Shown here piece by piece: positions 38,442 to 51,090 of a DNA stretch of 64,000 bases. The stretch spans positions 110,525 to 174,524 of the forward strand of contig NZ_VWVM01000009.1 of assembly GCF_008632075.1 (NCBI RefSeq), given 5' to 3'. Under the pieces are notes generated by a model. The model saw nothing but the letters and a program-made list of their open reading frames with translations, was not told the DNA's origin and made no database searches. This DNA is from Candidatus Pantoea gossypiicola (GTDB lineage Bacteria; Pseudomonadota; Gammaproteobacteria; Enterobacterales; Enterobacteriaceae). Numbering within the stretch: the first letter of the stretch is position 1; each line of letters begins with the position of its first letter. The position numbers and the translations under genes were made by a program.

Positions 38442-39155
38442 TTAACCACCACGCTTCTGATTGTCCAGCACCTGCTTCAGCTCCTGCGGCGACTGATAAC
38501 CCGGTATCATCATGCCGGTGTCGGTCAGCATTGCAGGAGTGCCCTGAATGCCGAACAGCACGCCCAGTTTGTAGTGCTGAGCAATATCAATTTTGCAGCT
38601 GTCCGGCGCGGCCATCTTCGGCGCATTACCTTTCATCGCCTCGTCGAACACTTTATTACGGTCAGCGCTGCACCAGATCGCTTTCATCGCCGGTGCGATC
38701 TGACCATTCAGCCCTTCACGCGGAAACGCCAGGTAGCGCACGGTAATGCCCAGCGCATTGTAGTCCGCCATCTGCTCGTGCAGCTTGTGACAGTAGCCAC
38801 AGGTGATATCGGTGAAGACCGTGATCACGTGCTGCTCTTTTGGCGCTTTGTAGACGATCATCTCCGGCACCAGCGCCTCGACTTTTTTGTCCAGCAACTG
38901 ATTGGTGACGTTAACGGGCTGTTTGCCGCTGACATCATAGAGCGGGCCCTGGATCATATGTTTGCCGTCGTCTGTAACATACAGCACACCGCTTTCAGAC
39001 AGCACGGTTTTAAAACCTGGCAGCGGTGACGGGCTGATCTCCGTCTGGTTCAGACCGAGCTTTTTAAGGGATTGCTGAATGGCGCTGTCATCGGCATGGG
39101 CCAGACCGGAAAAGGCGCTGGCTAACAGGGCCAGCATGGCAAAATGCTTGTTCAT
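38442..39155 (-). CDS. dsbC: Periplasmic disulfide isomerase DsbC
   Basis: A homodimeric protein disulfide isomerase that reshuffles wrong disulfides in the periplasm. The 237-residue precursor has a signal peptide ending SGLAHA, an N-terminal dimerisation domain, and a thioredoxin fold with the active-site CGYC (Cys119 and Cys122) in FTDITCGYCHKLHEQ and the cis-Pro in QGTPAML. It lies between xerD (about 20 bp upstream) and recJ in one operon. Confidence 0.97.
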   Translation of the reverse strand: MNKHFAMLALLASAFSGLAHADDSAIQQSLKKLGLNQTEISPSPLPGFKTVLSESGVLYVTDDGKHMIQGPLYDVSGKQPVNVTNQLLDKKVEALVPEMIVYKAPKEQHVITVFTDITCGYCHKLHEQMADYNALGITVRYLAFPREGLNGQIAPAMKAIWCSADRNKVFDEAMKGNAPKMAAPDSCKIDIAQHYKLGVLFGIQGTPAMLTDTGMMIPGYQSPQELKQVLDNQKRGG

Positions 39156-39176
39156 TTTTATCCTTATGGCCGCGAA

Positions 39177-40070
39177 TCAGGCTCGCGGATGGTGTTGTTG
39201 ATGTAACTGACGCAGACGCTCAGTAGCGACGTGCGTATAAATCTGGGTGGTGGAGAGATCGCTATGTCCCAGCAACATCTGTACGACACGCAGATCCGCG
39301 CCGTGGTTCAGCAGATGGGTCGCAAAGGCGTGGCGCATGACATGCGGCGACAACTTCTCGCTATCAATACCCGCCAGCGTGGCGTAGTGCTTAATTCGAT
39401 GCCAGAAGGTCTGGCGCGTCATCTGCTGCGCCCGGTTGCTGGGAAACATTACGTCCAGCGTCTGCCCGTTGAGCAGCCACGGACGACCATGTTCCATATA
39501 TTGCTCCAGCCAGTAAACCGCTTCTTCACCTAACGGGACAAGCCGCTCTTTATCCCCTTTACCGATAACCCGGACCACCCCCTGTCGCAGGCTGATGTCG
39601 CTGAGCGTCAGGCCAGTCAGTTCAGACACGCGCAGGCCGGTGGCATAGAGCACTTCCAGCATCGCTTTGTCGCGCAACTCTAACGGGATGTTGGTATCCG
39701 GTGCCTGCAACAGCCGCTCAACCTGGGCTTCGCTAAGATCTTTCGGCAGACGCTGGGGCAGTTTTGGTGCGGACAGCAGCGCGCTGGGATCGTCCGGGCG
39801 CAGCTTTTCGCGATAAAGATACTGGAACAAGCGACGCATGGCGCTGAGCAGCCGCGCTGAGCTGGTCGCCTTGTAGCCCCCCTCCAGCCGTTCGGCCAGG
39901 AACTGCTGCAGATCCAGTGGCGTCACGCTGAGCAGCGTCAGCTGATGATGCGCCAGCCAGCCGGTCAGCGTCTGAAGATCCTGACGATAAGAGGAGAGCG
40001 TGTTCTGCGCCAGATTGCGTTCAATCCAGAGCGCATCAAGAAACTGTTCTGTCAGATCGCTGTCCTGCAC
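39177..40070 (-). CDS. xerD: Site-specific tyrosine recombinase XerD
   Basis: With XerC it resolves chromosome dimers at dif under FtsK control. At 297 residues it has the N-terminal core-binding SAM-like domain and the catalytic domain. The catalytic residues are visible as Arg in [12 protein letters not shown], Lys in [11 protein letters not shown], His-x-x-Arg in [14 protein letters not shown], His in [11 protein letters not shown] and the nucleophile Tyr in IYTHV. It is the first gene of xerD-dsbC-recJ. This is the housekeeping recombinase and not a sign of a mobile element. Confidence 0.97.
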   Translation of the reverse strand: MQDSDLTEQFLDALWIERNLAQNTLSSYRQDLQTLTGWLAHHQLTLLSVTPLDLQQFLAERLEGGYKATSSARLLSAMRRLFQYLYREKLRPDDPSALLSAPKLPQRLPKDLSEAQVERLLQAPDTNIPLELRDKAMLEVLYATGLRVSELTGLTLSDISLRQGVVRVIGKGDKERLVPLGEEAVYWLEQYMEHGRPWLLNGQTLDVMFPSNRAQQMTRQTFWHRIKHYATLAGIDSEKLSPHVMRHAFATHLLNHGADLRVVQMLLGHSDLSTTQIYTHVATERLRQLHQQHHPRA

Positions 40071-40172
40071 GTTATCTCCGCCGTCTGGTGTAAAATCATG
40101 CTCATTATGCCTGATTCAGCAGCGCTTCTGGTACAATTGCGCCAAAGTCAGTATTTACAGAGTGTTATCTGC

Positions 40173-40691
40173 ATGAAAATCGGTCTTTTTTACGGTTCCA
40201 GTACCTGTTACACCGAAATCGTAGCGGAGAAAATTCGCGATTTTATTGGCGAAGAGTTAGTGAGGCTGCATAACGTCAAAGATGACGACCCGCGCCTGAT
40301 GGAGCAGTACGATTTGCTGATCATGGGCATCCCGACCTGGGATTTCGGTGAGTTGCAGGAGGACTGGGAGGCGATCTGGACGCAGCTGCCCGCGCTGAAT
40401 CTGCAAAACAAGATTGTCGCGCTCTATGGCATGGGCGATCAGATTGGCTATGGCGAGTGGTTTTTAGATGCGCTTGGCATGCTGCACGATTTGCTGCAGC
40501 CAATGGGCGTGCGTTTTGTCGGCTACTGGCCGCTTGAGGGCTATGAGTTTACCAGCCCGAAACCGCTGACTGCTGATGGTTCGCAGTTTGTGGGTCTGGC
40601 GCTGGATGATGTGAATCAGTTCGAGGTCAGCGACGAGCGCGTTGAGCAGTGGTGCGAGCAGGTGCTGACCGAAACCGCCGCGCTGCTCTGA
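40173..40691 (+). CDS. fldB: Flavodoxin 2
   Basis: FMN-containing electron carrier of the flavodoxin family. FldB is part of the oxidative-stress regulon in E. coli. The start is the ATG at 40173 ([15 protein letters not shown]), where the phosphate-binding loop S-S-T-x-Y-T begins at residue 9. The frame upstream is open but has no flavodoxin sequence. The FMN isoalloxazine loops are [12 protein letters not shown] and [11 protein letters not shown]. The product is 172 residues, close to the E. coli length. It is divergent from xerD. Confidence 0.95.
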   Translation: MKIGLFYGSSTCYTEIVAEKIRDFIGEELVRLHNVKDDDPRLMEQYDLLIMGIPTWDFGELQEDWEAIWTQLPALNLQNKIVALYGMGDQIGYGEWFLDALGMLHDLLQPMGVRFVGYWPLEGYEFTSPKPLTADGSQFVGLALDDVNQFEVSDERVEQWCEQVLTETAALL

Positions 40692-40763
40692 CTGATCAGG
40701 CGCGTTGGTTTGCAGTTGTCGAACCGATGCGCCAGCAGATGATGATTGCCTTGCCTGCTGCCG

Positions 40764-41174
40764 TTAATGCCGCGCCTTACTGAAACAGCAGGCGCGTAAC
40801 GCCCGCCATTCGGCAGGCTGCATATTGTCCCGCATCAGCCACCAGCGCAGCGTGGCACCCTGTTCGCTCGTCGCTACCAGCAGCACGCCAATCGGCAACC
40901 AGCGCAGCGGCTGGGTTGGCCGCCAGCGTTTTCCCTGCCAGATCCAGCAATGAACGCTTTCCCGCTGCAATGTGCCGTGTCGCCGAATCAATCGCCGGTA
41001 ACAACGCCAGCCCTCAGCCAGCATCAGCAGAATAACCGGCGTTTTAATCAACCAGCCGCTCACAGGCAGCGTCATCAGCATCACACCGGGAACGGCAGCC
41101 ATCAGCCAGGCGCACAGACATCCGCATGCCAGGCGAGAGGGGCGCAGCTTACATTGCCACCGGGCCGCGATCAT
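40764..41174 (-). CDS. ygfX: YgfX/CptA-family membrane protein
   Basis: A 136-residue membrane protein with two adjacent hydrophobic segments near the N-terminus ([20 protein letters not shown] and [14 protein letters not shown]) and a basic C-terminal half. It matches the E. coli YgfX (CptA) family, reported as the toxin-like partner of YgfY and as an inhibitor of cell division. The ATG lies within the last codons of sdhE in another frame (26-bp overlap), so translation is coupled. The toxin role is taken from the family and is debated, because SdhE has a well-proven separate function. Confidence 0.85.
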   Translation of the reverse strand: MIAARWQCKLRPSRLACGCLCAWLMAAVPGVMLMTLPVSGWLIKTPVILLMLAEGWRCYRRLIRRHGTLQRESVHCWIWQGKRWRPTQPLRWLPIGVLLVATSEQGATLRWWLMRDNMQPAEWRALRACCFSKARH

Positions 41175-41415
41175 GGTTACGCTGCTGGATCAGTTTTACC
41201 ATCCGCTTAAGCTCCGGATCGGCGGGTTCACCGTGGTTCATCAGCCAGTTAAACAGATCGGGATCGTCACTCTTCAACAGGGCAACAAAGACCTGCTTAT
41301 CGGTGTCGTTCAGCGTGTCATACTCAAATTTGAAGAACGGCATAATCGCCACATCCAGTTCCAGCATGCCACGACGGCAGGCCCACTGAATACGTGATTT
41401 ATCATTAATATCCAT
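41149..41415 (-). CDS. sdhE: FAD assembly factor SdhE
   Basis: Promotes covalent FAD attachment to succinate dehydrogenase SdhA and fumarate reductase FrdA. The 88-residue protein contains the family's essential RGxxE motif in [15 protein letters not shown] and the helical ending [13 protein letters not shown]. It is divergent from ygfZ and overlaps ygfX. Older literature calls it YgfY or CptB, an antitoxin to YgfX. Confidence 0.95.
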   Translation of the reverse strand: MDINDKSRIQWACRRGMLELDVAIMPFFKFEYDTLNDTDKQVFVALLKSDDPDLFNWLMNHGEPADPELKRMVKLIQQRNHDRGPVAM

Positions 41416-41641
41416 GCATCAATTTCCACAAGTCACAACGTGGCCGCTAGTGTAACCTGGTTTACTGTGGCTCGCAGGCACAGTGTCGCAGGCTGTGCAA
41501 CCTGCCACATTTCAGAGCGCATGTTTTCAGGGGTATCACGCCTTTTGTGCGCCGTTTTCCGTAAACAGGTTGCATTGCCAGTCGGCTCTTTTAACATTGA
41601 AGACAATATTCCGGATGAACCTTCTTACACAGGATATCTCC

Positions 41642-42628
41642 ATGCCCACTTTTACTTTACCGCCGCGCCAGCCTGCCGCGTCGTCTCGTCTGCCGTTAAC
41701 CCTGATGTCACTGGATAGCTGGGCGCTGGTCTCCGTTGCCGGGGCCGACAGCACCGCTTACCTGCAGGGTCAGTTAACGCTGGATGTCGCGGCGCTGGAT
41801 GCTGACCACCATTCGCCCGCCGCTCACTGCGATGCCAAAGGCAAAATGTGGAGCAACCTGCGCCTGTTCCATCGCGGCGAAGGCTATGCCTATCTGATTC
41901 GCCGTGAACTGCGCGACACCCAGCTTACCGAGTTGAAGAAATACGCGGTGTTTTCGAAAGTGACGATGGCGGCTGACGACGAGTCTGTGCTGCTGGGCGT
42001 AGCCGGTTTTCAGGCGCGTGCCGCGCTGACCAATCTGTTTGATAGCCTGCCCGACAGCGAGAAACCGGTGGTACAGCAGGGCGAAACGACGCTGCTATGG
42101 TTTGCCCATCCGGCCGAGCGTTTCCTGATTGTCACTTCGCTGTCTCAGGCAGAAGCGCTGAAGCAGAAGCTCAACGATGATGCACAGTTCAATGACGGTC
42201 AGCAGTGGCTGGCGCTGGATATTGAAGCGGGAATTCCGGTGATCGATCCGGCCACCAGCGTGCAGTTTATTCCCCAGGCCACCAACCTGCAGGCGCTGGA
42301 TGCCATCAGCTTTAAAAAGGGCTGCTATGCCGGTCAGGAGATGGTCGCCAGGGCGAAATATCGCGGTGCCAATAAACGCGCCCTTTACTGGCTGGCGGGT
42401 CAGGCAAGTCATCTGCCCGAAGCGAATGCCTCGCTGGAGTTACAGATGGGTGAACGCTGGCGTCGCACCGGCAGCGTGCTGGCTGCAGTGCAGTTAGATG
42501 ATGGCGTCAGCTGGATTCAGGTGGTGCTGAATAACGATCTGGAGCCGGATAGCGTGCTGCGGGTTGAAGGTGATGAAGGCGGCCATCTGACCATTCAGCC
42601 GCTGCCCTACTCACTGGATGAGAACTGA
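41642..42628 (+). CDS. ygfZ: tRNA-modifying / Fe-S cluster protein YgfZ
   Basis: A folate-binding, GcvT-like protein needed for full activity of several Fe-S enzymes, including MiaB. The ATG at 41642 ([15 protein letters not shown]) gives 328 residues, close to the E. coli length; the open frame ahead of it has no family similarity. The diagnostic signature [17 protein letters not shown] with its conserved Cys is present at about residue 226. It is divergent from sdhE. It shares ancestry with gcvT, found at 50 kb. Confidence 0.95.
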   Translation: MPTFTLPPRQPAASSRLPLTLMSLDSWALVSVAGADSTAYLQGQLTLDVAALDADHHSPAAHCDAKGKMWSNLRLFHRGEGYAYLIRRELRDTQLTELKKYAVFSKVTMAADDESVLLGVAGFQARAALTNLFDSLPDSEKPVVQQGETTLLWFAHPAERFLIVTSLSQAEALKQKLNDDAQFNDGQQWLALDIEAGIPVIDPATSVQFIPQATNLQALDAISFKKGCYAGQEMVARAKYRGANKRALYWLAGQASHLPEANASLELQMGERWRRTGSVLAAVQLDDGVSWIQVVLNNDLEPDSVLRVEGDEGGHLTIQPLPYSLDEN

Positions 42629-42638
42629 TTCCACCGAA

Positions 42639-42664
42639 TGGCCCTTCCGTTAAGGGAAGGGCCA
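42639..42664. terminator. Hairpin between convergent ygfZ and yqfA
   Basis: A perfect 10-bp stem (42639-42648 with 42655-42664, 6-nt loop) lies midway between the two convergent genes. U-tracts are weak on both strands, but position and symmetry suggest a shared terminator. Confidence 0.55.
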
Positions 42665-42679
42665 GTGCTGCAATTCAGA

Positions 42680-43345
42680 TCAACGCACATACAAGTAGAT
42701 GGCGCAGAAGTGGCAGAGACTGCCGCCCAGCACGAATAAGTGCCAGATGGCATGGTTATAGGGAATGCGGCGCGCCACGTAGAAGATCACGCCCAGCGAA
42801 TAGATAATTCCGCCTGCGGCCAGCAGCCAGATGCAGCCCGCTGGCAGGATCATCGCCAGCTGATAAACAACAATCAGCGACAGCCACCCCATACAGAGAT
42901 AGGTCACCAGCGACAGCGCTTTGAAGCGATGCGCAATTGTGAGCTTGAACAGAATACCGGCCAGCGCCAGACCCCAGATCACCGCCATTAATCCATACGC
43001 CAGCGGCGTTCTTAACCCGATCAGCAGAAACGGCGTATAGGTGCCGGCAATCAGCAGATAGATGGCGCAGTGATCCAGCTTTTTCAGCCAGGGTCTGGCC
43101 GGTCCATCCGGCACCGCATGATAGAGTGTCGAGGCCAGAAACAGCAGGATCATGCTGCCGCCATAGAGGCTGTAGCTGGCAAAGGTCAGGGCGTCCGCCT
43201 GATGTTCGATGGCCTGATAGAGCATCAGCACCAGTCCGACGATGCCGAACAGACAGCCCAGACCATGACTGATACTGTTGGCAATTTCTTCGCCGAACCA
43301 CTCGTCTGCGGCGTGTCGTTGTTTTTGAGAAAGTGTGGAGGTCAT
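42680..43345 (-). CDS. yqfA: Hemolysin III family membrane protein (YqfA/TrhA)
   Basis: A seven-helix membrane protein of the HlyIII/PAQR superfamily; the E. coli homologue is also called TrhA and has been linked to membrane-energetics homeostasis. I start at the ATG at 43345 ([20 protein letters not shown]) with AGGA 8 bp upstream, giving 221 residues. Conserved features are [12 protein letters not shown], the [12 protein letters not shown] motif with Ser and His, the Asp of [16 protein letters not shown], and the C-terminal histidines ([15 protein letters not shown]). Confidence 0.92.
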   Translation of the reverse strand: MTSTLSQKQRHAADEWFGEEIANSISHGLGCLFGIVGLVLMLYQAIEHQADALTFASYSLYGGSMILLFLASTLYHAVPDGPARPWLKKLDHCAIYLLIAGTYTPFLLIGLRTPLAYGLMAVIWGLALAGILFKLTIAHRFKALSLVTYLCMGWLSLIVVYQLAMILPAGCIWLLAAGGIIYSLGVIFYVARRIPYNHAIWHLFVLGGSLCHFCAIYLYVR

Positions 43346-43513
43346 AAGTGTGTCCTGAACAGCGTAATCGCAGTGATAATATTCTCCAGACGGGATGATA
43401 ACGATTTCAGTGTACACCTGTACGCTAAAATTATCTGATGAATTTCACTATCCGTTAAACCGGTTGCTGAATCTGGTAAACTGACTGCCGGTCAACTGTT
43501 CAATGAGTCATCC

Positions 43514-44233
43514 ATGTTTTCGCATCGCGATCTTGCCCGCCTTAACGATCTGGAAATGCAGGTCTATCAGTTCATCATTAAGCACCGCGAAGGCGTCAGC
43601 TACATGACGATCCGAGAGCTGGCTGCGCAGGCTGGTGTCTCCACCACCACCGTGCTGCGCTTCTGCCGCAAGATGGACTGCGAAGGCTGGTCGGAATTTC
43701 GTATCCGCCTGCGCTTAAGCGAACAACAGAGCGCGCCGCTGCTCAACACGGCGGGCGTCAGCGAAATGCTGAGCTTTTTTAAGAGCATTAATAACCCGGA
43801 ATTTGAACAACTCATTGCCCAGGCAGCGCAGAAGATTAATCAGGCGGAGCGAATTTTCTTTATTGGCGTCGGCACCTCCGGCAGCCTGGCAAAATATGGC
43901 GCGCGTTTTTTCTCAAACCTCGGTAAATTCAGCCATGCGATTGACGATCCCTATTATCCGGTTGCACCCGATCTCTATGAAAATGCTATTGCCATTATTT
44001 TATCGGTCTCAGGCGAAACCGAAGAGATCCTGCGCATTGCCAGCCAGTTTAGTCTGAATAAGTGCAAAATCATCGCGATAACCAATACGGAAAGCTGTTC
44101 GCTGGCAAAAATTGGTGATTTCAACCTCTGCTATCACGTGCCGATTATCCGCATGGCGGACAATACCGATATTACGACGCAGGTGCCAGTGACCTATATT
44201 ATTGAAGCTATAGGCCGTCAGCTGGGGAAATAA
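43514..44233 (+). CDS. MurR/RpiR-family transcriptional regulator next to bglA
   Basis: A 239-residue regulator. The N-terminal RpiR helix-turn-helix is in MTIRELAAQAGVSTTTVLRF followed by CRKMDCEGWSEF. The C-terminal half is a SIS sugar-phosphate-binding domain (FFIGVGTSGSLAKYGARFFS and ILSVSGETEEIL). It is 115 bp upstream of bglA on the same strand, so a sensor of a phosphorylated beta-glucoside controlling bglA is the natural reading. It is not found at this position in E. coli. Confidence 0.88.
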   Translation: MFSHRDLARLNDLEMQVYQFIIKHREGVSYMTIRELAAQAGVSTTTVLRFCRKMDCEGWSEFRIRLRLSEQQSAPLLNTAGVSEMLSFFKSINNPEFEQLIAQAAQKINQAERIFFIGVGTSGSLAKYGARFFSNLGKFSHAIDDPYYPVAPDLYENAIAIILSVSGETEEILRIASQFSLNKCKIIAITNTESCSLAKIGDFNLCYHVPIIRMADNTDITTQVPVTYIIEAIGRQLGK

Positions 44234-44345
44234 AACAGCCTGTTTTTCAGATGTGACAAACGCAATTACTGGCGCGCTGTTATATCGTGACTTTCATTAT
44301 TGCCTTGCTACACTCAGCCCAATTTCAATATCCGCAATGGGGTGA

Positions 44346-45788
<1,443 letters not shown>

Positions 45789-45818
45789 TTTAATACCTCG
45801 CCGCATCAGCAGCGGCGA

Positions 45819-46562
45819 TTAACGCCCACCGGCAGCGTCAATGATGCTGCCGGTGACGTAAGAGGCCGCGTCGCTGGCCAGCCAGACGATCGCTTCCGCC
45901 ACCTCTTCTGCCTCACCGCCACGTCCCATCGGGATCACGCTGGCAAGCCGGTCCACCCTGCCTGGCTCGCCGCCATCGGCATGCATCTCTGTATAGATGA
46001 ATCCCGGACGGACGCCGTTGACACGAATCCCCTGCTGCGCCACTTCCAGCGACAAGCCTTTCGTCAGCGTGTCCATCGCCCCTTTTGAGGCGGCGTAATC
46101 GACATATTCACCAGGCGCACCGGTACGCGACGCGGCCGACGAGACATTGACGATCGTACCGCCCTGACCGCCGTGATGGGTACCCATCCGCTTCACCGCC
46201 TCACGACAGCAGAGAAAGCTCCCGATAACGTTGGTGGCAAAGACCTTATGCAGACGCGCCGCATCCAGCTGCTCTGTATGGCACTGCTGAAAAAGAATCC
46301 CGGCGTTGTTTACCAGCAACGCCAGCGGCACAGGCTGCTGGTCGAGCTGCGCAAACATCGCCATCACCTGGGCTTCATCACTGATATCCGCCTGAACCGC
46401 AAAGGCTTCACCGCCCTGCTGCTGGATCTGCGCCACCAGCTGTTTCGCTTCGTCCTCGCGCTGACGATAGTTCACCGCAACCCGATAACCCCGCGCGGCC
46501 AGTAACAGCGACGTGGCCCGTCCGATACCGCGGCTGCCACCCGTAACCAGTGCCAGTTTCAT
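45819..46562 (-). CDS. ygfF: Short-chain dehydrogenase/reductase YgfF
   Basis: A 247-residue classical SDR related to the FabG/glucose dehydrogenase type. The cofactor motif TGGSRGIGRA is at residues 7-16, the NNAG motif is in LLVNNAGILF, and the catalytic Ser and Tyr-x-x-x-Lys are in NVSSAASRTG and YVDYAASKG. The substrate is unknown, as in E. coli. It lies just beyond the gcvP terminator and so is probably transcribed separately. Confidence 0.93.
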   Translation of the reverse strand: MKLALVTGGSRGIGRATSLLLAARGYRVAVNYRQREDEAKQLVAQIQQQGGEAFAVQADISDEAQVMAMFAQLDQQPVPLALLVNNAGILFQQCHTEQLDAARLHKVFATNVIGSFLCCREAVKRMGTHHGGQGGTIVNVSSAASRTGAPGEYVDYAASKGAMDTLTKGLSLEVAQQGIRVNGVRPGFIYTEMHADGGEPGRVDRLASVIPMGRGGEAEEVAEAIVWLASDAASYVTGSIIDAAGGR

Positions 46563-46576
46563 ACTGATTCTCCAGT

Positions 46577-46599
46577 AAAAAGGGCCGAAAAATCGGCCC
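46577..46599 (-). terminator. Intrinsic terminator after gcvP
   Basis: On the minus strand a perfect 7-bp stem (46593-46599 with 46582-46588, 4-nt loop) is followed by five Ts (46581-46577), about 30 bp after the gcvP stop. It closes the gcvTHP operon just before ygfF. Confidence 0.85.
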
Positions 46600-46628
46600 C
46601 TGATAGTTAATACTTACCTGCGGTGAGC

Positions 46629-49502
46629 TTACTGATAGTCGCTCATCGGCACGCAGGAGCAGAACAGATTACGGTCGCCAAATACATCATCCAGACGTTT
46701 CACCGTCGGCCAGTATTTGTTGTGGCTGCCCGCCGGGAAAACCGCCAGTTCTCGGCTGTAAGGATGTGACCACTCGCTGACGATTTCCAGCTGGGTATGC
46801 GGCGCATTCACCAGTGGATTGTCGTTCAGCGGCCATTCTCCTGCCGTAACCCGGTCAATCTCCATGCGGATCGCCAGCATTGCGTCGATAAAGCGATCCA
46901 GTTCGATTTTACTCTCAGACTCGGTCGGCTCCACCATGAGCGTGCCTGCCACAGGGAAAGACATGGTCGGTGCATGGAAGCCATAATCGATCAGGCGCTT
47001 AGCGATATCCAGTTCACTGATACCGGTCTGCTCTTTCAGCGGGCGGATGTCGAGAATACATTCATGCGCCACGCGCCCGTCACGGCCGGTGTAGAGCACC
47101 GGATAGGCAGACTGCAGGCGGCTGGCAATATAGTTGGCATTCAGAATCGCCACCGAACTGGCCTGCTTCAGCCCTTCCGCGCCCATCATGCGAATGTACA
47201 TCCAGCTGATCGGCAGAATAGAGGCGCTGCCAAACGGCGCTGCGGAGACCGCGCCCTGCTGCGTCAGCACACCGTCGATCTGCACCACGCTGTGTCCCGG
47301 AACAAACGGTGCCAGGTGCGCTTTGACGCCGATCGGTCCCATACCCGGGCCGCCACCGCCGTGCGGTATGCAGAAGGTCTTGTGCAGGTTGAGGTGCGAA
47401 ACATCCGCGCCAATATAGCCCGGCGTGGTGATGCCGACCTGCGCATTCATGTTCGCGCCATCCAGATACACCTGGCCGCCGTACTGATGCACAATCTGGC
47501 ACACCTCACGGATGGTCTCTTCGTAAACGCCGTGGGTGGAGGGATACGTCACCATGATGCAGGAGAGCTTGTCGCCCGCCTGCGCCGCTTTTTCCCGCAG
47601 GTCGCCAAGGTCGATGTTGCCCTGTTTATCGCAGGCCACGACCACCACATCCATGCCCGCCATCTGGGCGGAAGCCGGGTTAGTGCCATGCGCCGAGCTG
47701 GGAATCAGGCAGAGATGACGATCGCCCTCGCCGCGGCTTTCGTGATAGCGGCGGATCGCCAGCAGACCGGCATATTCACCCTGCGCGCCGGAGTTCGGCT
47801 GCATACAGAGTGCATCATAGCCGGTGAGCTGCACCAGCCACTGCGAAAGCTGGCCGATCATCTGCAGATAGCCGGTCGCCTGTTCCGCCGGGCAGAACGG
47901 ATGCAGCTCCGCAAATTCCGGCCAGGTGATCGGGATCATCTCGGCGGCGGCATTCAGCTTCATCGTGCAGGAGCCGAGTGGGATCATCGCCTGATTCAGC
48001 GCCAGATCCTTTTTCTCCAGGCTGTGCATGTAACGCATCATCTCGGTTTCGCTGTGATGACGGTTGAACACCGGATGGGCCAGGATTTCGCTGTGGCGTT
48101 GCAGGCCAGCCGGAATCGCGTGGCTTTCGCTGGCGACTTCGCTGTCGAGCTTTTCCAGATCCAGGCCATGTTCATCACCCAGCAGAATAGCGAACAGCGC
48201 CAGAATATCGTCGCGGCAGGTGGTTTCATCCAGCGTGATGCCGACGGCGTTATGGATGTCGCTGCGCAGGTTAACGCCAAAGCTCAGGGCGCGGTTCAGC
48301 ACGGCGGCTTTATCCGCCACTTCCACCGTCAGCGTATCGAACCAGTGCTGATGGCGTAGCTTCAGGCCGCCCTGCTGCAGTCCGGCTGCCAGAATATTCG
48401 TGAAGCGGTGAATGCGTGAGGCGATACGCTTCAGACCGGTTGGGCCGTGGAACACTGCGTAGAGACCGGCGATGTTGGCCAGCAGCACCTGCGAGGTACA
48501 GATGTTGGAGTTGGCCTTTTCACGGCGGATATGTTGTTCACGGGTCTGCATCGCCATACGCAGCGCCGTATTGCCCGCGGCATCACGTGACACACCAATG
48601 ATGCGGCCAGGCATGGAACGTTTATGCTCGTCGCGGCTGGCGAAGAAGGCCGCGTGCGGGCCGCCATAACCCATTGGCACACCGAAACGCTGAGCGGAAC
48701 CAAACACAATGTCTGCACCCTGCTTGCCTGGCGCTTCCAGTAACACCAGCGACATAAAGTCTGCCGCCACGCTGACCACGACTTTGCGTGCTTTCAGTCC
48801 GGTAATCAATGCGCTGTAATCGTGCGCTTCGCCAGTGGTGCCCACCTGTTGCAGCAGCACACCAAACAGGTCGTCGTGTTCGGATGCCTTGTCGGCGCTG
48901 TCGATGATCAGTTCGAAGCCGAACGTCTCCGCACGGGTACGGACCACATCAAGCGTCTGCGGATGACTATCGTCGGCAATGAAGAATTTATTGGCGTTTT
49001 TGAGCTTACTGACGCGCTTTGCCATCGCCATCGCTTCAGCGGCGGCAGTGGCTTCATCCAGCAGTGACGCGGAGGCGATATCCATGCCGGTGAGGTCCAG
49101 CGTCAGCTGCTGGAAGTTCAGCAGCGCTTCCAAACGGCCCTGCGAGACCTCTGGCTGATATGGGGTATAGGCGGTGTACCAGCCCGGATTCTCCAGCATG
49201 TTACGCAGGATGACCGGTGGGGTGATGACCGCGCTGTATCCCATACCGATCCAGGATTTGTACCGCAGATTCTGGCTGGCAATGGCTTTCAGTTCGGCCA
49301 GCGCCTGCTGTTCCGTAGCGGCTTCGCCCACCGCGGGCGGGCCTGGCAGCTGAATGTCTGCCGGCACAATCGTGCTGATTAACGCGTCCAGCGAACGGGC
49401 ACCAATCGCGTCAAGCATCTGTGCCTGCTGCTCAGGCGAAGGACCAATATGGCGCTCAATGAATGCACCGTTGTGTTCAAGCTGGCTGAGAGTCTGGGTC
49501 AT
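46629..49502 (-). CDS. gcvP: Glycine dehydrogenase (decarboxylating), P protein
   Basis: The PLP-dependent P protein of the glycine cleavage system decarboxylates glycine and loads the aminomethyl group onto lipoyl-GcvH. From the ATG at 49502 ([22 protein letters not shown]) it is 957 residues, the E. coli length; a frame extended to 49544 is not needed. The PLP-binding Lys is in [18 protein letters not shown], and the glycine-rich loop is unchanged. It is the third gene of gcvT-gcvH-gcvP. Confidence 0.97.
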   Translation of the reverse strand: MTQTLSQLEHNGAFIERHIGPSPEQQAQMLDAIGARSLDALISTIVPADIQLPGPPAVGEAATEQQALAELKAIASQNLRYKSWIGMGYSAVITPPVILRNMLENPGWYTAYTPYQPEVSQGRLEALLNFQQLTLDLTGMDIASASLLDEATAAAEAMAMAKRVSKLKNANKFFIADDSHPQTLDVVRTRAETFGFELIIDSADKASEHDDLFGVLLQQVGTTGEAHDYSALITGLKARKVVVSVAADFMSLVLLEAPGKQGADIVFGSAQRFGVPMGYGGPHAAFFASRDEHKRSMPGRIIGVSRDAAGNTALRMAMQTREQHIRREKANSNICTSQVLLANIAGLYAVFHGPTGLKRIASRIHRFTNILAAGLQQGGLKLRHQHWFDTLTVEVADKAAVLNRALSFGVNLRSDIHNAVGITLDETTCRDDILALFAILLGDEHGLDLEKLDSEVASESHAIPAGLQRHSEILAHPVFNRHHSETEMMRYMHSLEKKDLALNQAMIPLGSCTMKLNAAAEMIPITWPEFAELHPFCPAEQATGYLQMIGQLSQWLVQLTGYDALCMQPNSGAQGEYAGLLAIRRYHESRGEGDRHLCLIPSSAHGTNPASAQMAGMDVVVVACDKQGNIDLGDLREKAAQAGDKLSCIMVTYPSTHGVYEETIREVCQIVHQYGGQVYLDGANMNAQVGITTPGYIGADVSHLNLHKTFCIPHGGGGPGMGPIGVKAHLAPFVPGHSVVQIDGVLTQQGAVSAAPFGSASILPISWMYIRMMGAEGLKQASSVAILNANYIASRLQSAYPVLYTGRDGRVAHECILDIRPLKEQTGISELDIAKRLIDYGFHAPTMSFPVAGTLMVEPTESESKIELDRFIDAMLAIRMEIDRVTAGEWPLNDNPLVNAPHTQLEIVSEWSHPYSRELAVFPAGSHNKYWPTVKRLDDVFGDRNLFCSCVPMSDYQ

Positions 49503-49582
49503 TAGCAGTAAATCCTGAATCGGGCTGGGGGAACCGGAGAGCAAACAGAAATCTGCGGCCTCTGCGCGAGGCCGCCTGACGA

Positions 49583-49969
49583 CTACTCGTCGATGGAGGC
49601 TTTATAAGCATCCGCATCCAGCAGCGTGTCGATTTCAGACGCGTCGCTGGCTTTGATTTTAAATAACCAGCCGCCGTCATAAGGCTCGCTGTTAACCTGC
49701 TCCGGTGAGTCGGTCAGTGCTTCGTTGACCGCCACAATCTCACCGCTGATCGGCGCATAGATGTCTGAGGCCGCTTTAACAGATTCCGCCACCGCGCACT
49801 CTTCACCGGCAGCAAACGTCGCGCCCACTTCAGGCAGATCAACAAATACCATGTCGCCCAGTAACTCCTGCGCATGTTCCGTAATCCCCACCGTGTAGCT
49901 GCCATCGGCTTCTTTGCGCACCCATTCGTGGCTGTCGCGGTACTTCAACGTATTCGGCACATTGCTCAT
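49583..49969 (-). CDS. gcvH: Glycine cleavage system H protein
   Basis: A 128-residue lipoyl carrier that moves the aminomethyl intermediate between P, T and L proteins. The lipoylated Lys65 is in [18 protein letters not shown], with the standard flanking beta-hairpin and the hallmark [10 protein letters not shown] at the N-terminus. It starts 23 bp after gcvT. Confidence 0.97.
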   Translation of the reverse strand: MSNVPNTLKYRDSHEWVRKEADGSYTVGITEHAQELLGDMVFVDLPEVGATFAAGEECAVAESVKAASDIYAPISGEIVAVNEALTDSPEQVNSEPYDGGWLFKIKASDASEIDTLLDADAYKASIDE

Positions 49970-49992
49970 TGGCCATTTCTCCTGAATAAAAT

Positions 49993-51090
49993 TTACTGGG
50001 CGACCGGTTTACCGGCGCGGACAAAAACGGGACGGGTAACCTGAACCGGCATCTGGCGGTTACGAATCTCAACGATGGCAGTGCTGCCGACGGAGGCCGG
50101 AACACGCGCAAGGGCGATGCTGCAACCCAGCGTTGGTGAGAAAGAACCACTGGTAATGATGCCTTCCTGCAACTTCCCCTGGTCATCGGTGAAGCGTACC
50201 GGCTGGCCGTTACGCAGCACCCCTTTTTCTGTGAGGATCAGCCCCACCAGTTTTTCGGTGCCACGTTCACGCTGCAGTTCCAGCGCTTCCCGGCCGATGA
50301 AATCGCGATCGGCGGGTTCCCGGCAGACGGTCCAGCCCATGTTGGCGGCCAGCGGTGACACGCCTTCATCCATCTCCTGACCATAAAGATTCATACCCGC
50401 CTCCAGACGCAGCGTATCGCGTGCGCCAAGGCCAGCCGGTTTTACACCAGCGGCCAGCAGACGCTGCCAGAAATCGGCCGCTTCTTCAGCGGGCATCGCA
50501 ATTTCATAGCCCGCTTCGCCGGTGTAGCCGGTCGTAGCGATAAACAGGTCACCAGACTGCACACCGAAAAACGGCTTCATGCCTGCGACGGCCTGACGCT
50601 GCTCTTCGCTGAAAAGGGTCTGTGCTTTCTGCTGCGCCTGCGGCCCCTGCACGGCAATCAGCGCCAGGTCATCACGTTCGGTGAGCGTAATGCCATAGCC
50701 CTCTGCGTGCTGGGTGATCCAGGCGAGGTCCTTTTCACGGGTGGCGGAGTTCACCACCAGCCTGAAGAACGTTTCGCTCATAAAGTAAACAATCAAATCA
50801 TCAATGACGCCACCTGATGCATTCAGCATGCCGGTGTAGAGCGCTTTACCCGGCTGCGTCAGTTTTGCCACATCATTTGCCAGCAGGTAGCGCAGGAATT
50901 CGCGGGTACGCGGACCTGTCAGGTCAACAATGGTCATGTGAGAGACATCAAACATACCGGCGTCGGTGCGCACCAGATGATGTTCATCCATCTGGGAGCC
51001 ATAGTGCAGCGGCATCATCCAGCCATGAAAATCCACCATGCGGGCACCGCAGGCCTGATGCTGTTCAAACAGAGGTGTTTGCTGAGTCAT
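49993..51090 (-). CDS. gcvT: Glycine cleavage system T protein (aminomethyltransferase)
   Basis: Transfers the C1 unit from GcvH to tetrahydrofolate, releasing ammonia. I prefer the ATG at 51090 ([26 protein letters not shown]), giving 365 residues; an ATG two codons earlier (51096) is also possible. The catalytic Asp of the folate site lies in [14 protein letters not shown], and the C-terminal [13 protein letters not shown] motif is present. Operons of this type in E. coli are controlled by GcvA/GcvR, Lrp and PurR from the region upstream. Confidence 0.96.
   Translation of the reverse strand: MTQQTPLFEQHQACGARMVDFHGWMMPLHYGSQMDEHHLVRTDAGMFDVSHMTIVDLTGPRTREFLRYLLANDVAKLTQPGKALYTGMLNASGGVIDDLIVYFMSETFFRLVVNSATREKDLAWITQHAEGYGITLTERDDLALIAVQGPQAQQKAQTLFSEEQRQAVAGMKPFFGVQSGDLFIATTGYTGEAGYEIAMPAEEAADFWQRLLAAGVKPAGLGARDTLRLEAGMNLYGQEMDEGVSPLAANMGWTVCREPADRDFIGREALELQRERGTEKLVGLILTEKGVLRNGQPVRFTDDQGKLQEGIITSGSFSPTLGCSIALARVPASVGSTAIVEIRNRQMPVQVTRPVFVRAGKPVAQ

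Noticed and set aside
39177..40070. XerD as an integrase of a mobile element
   Set aside because: Sequence and context (xerD-dsbC-recJ) are those of the housekeeping dimer-resolution recombinase.
46797..48359. 520-codon open frame on the plus strand
   Set aside because: It lies entirely opposite gcvP, whose length and PLP motif are certain. It has no recognisable domain or ribosome-binding site.
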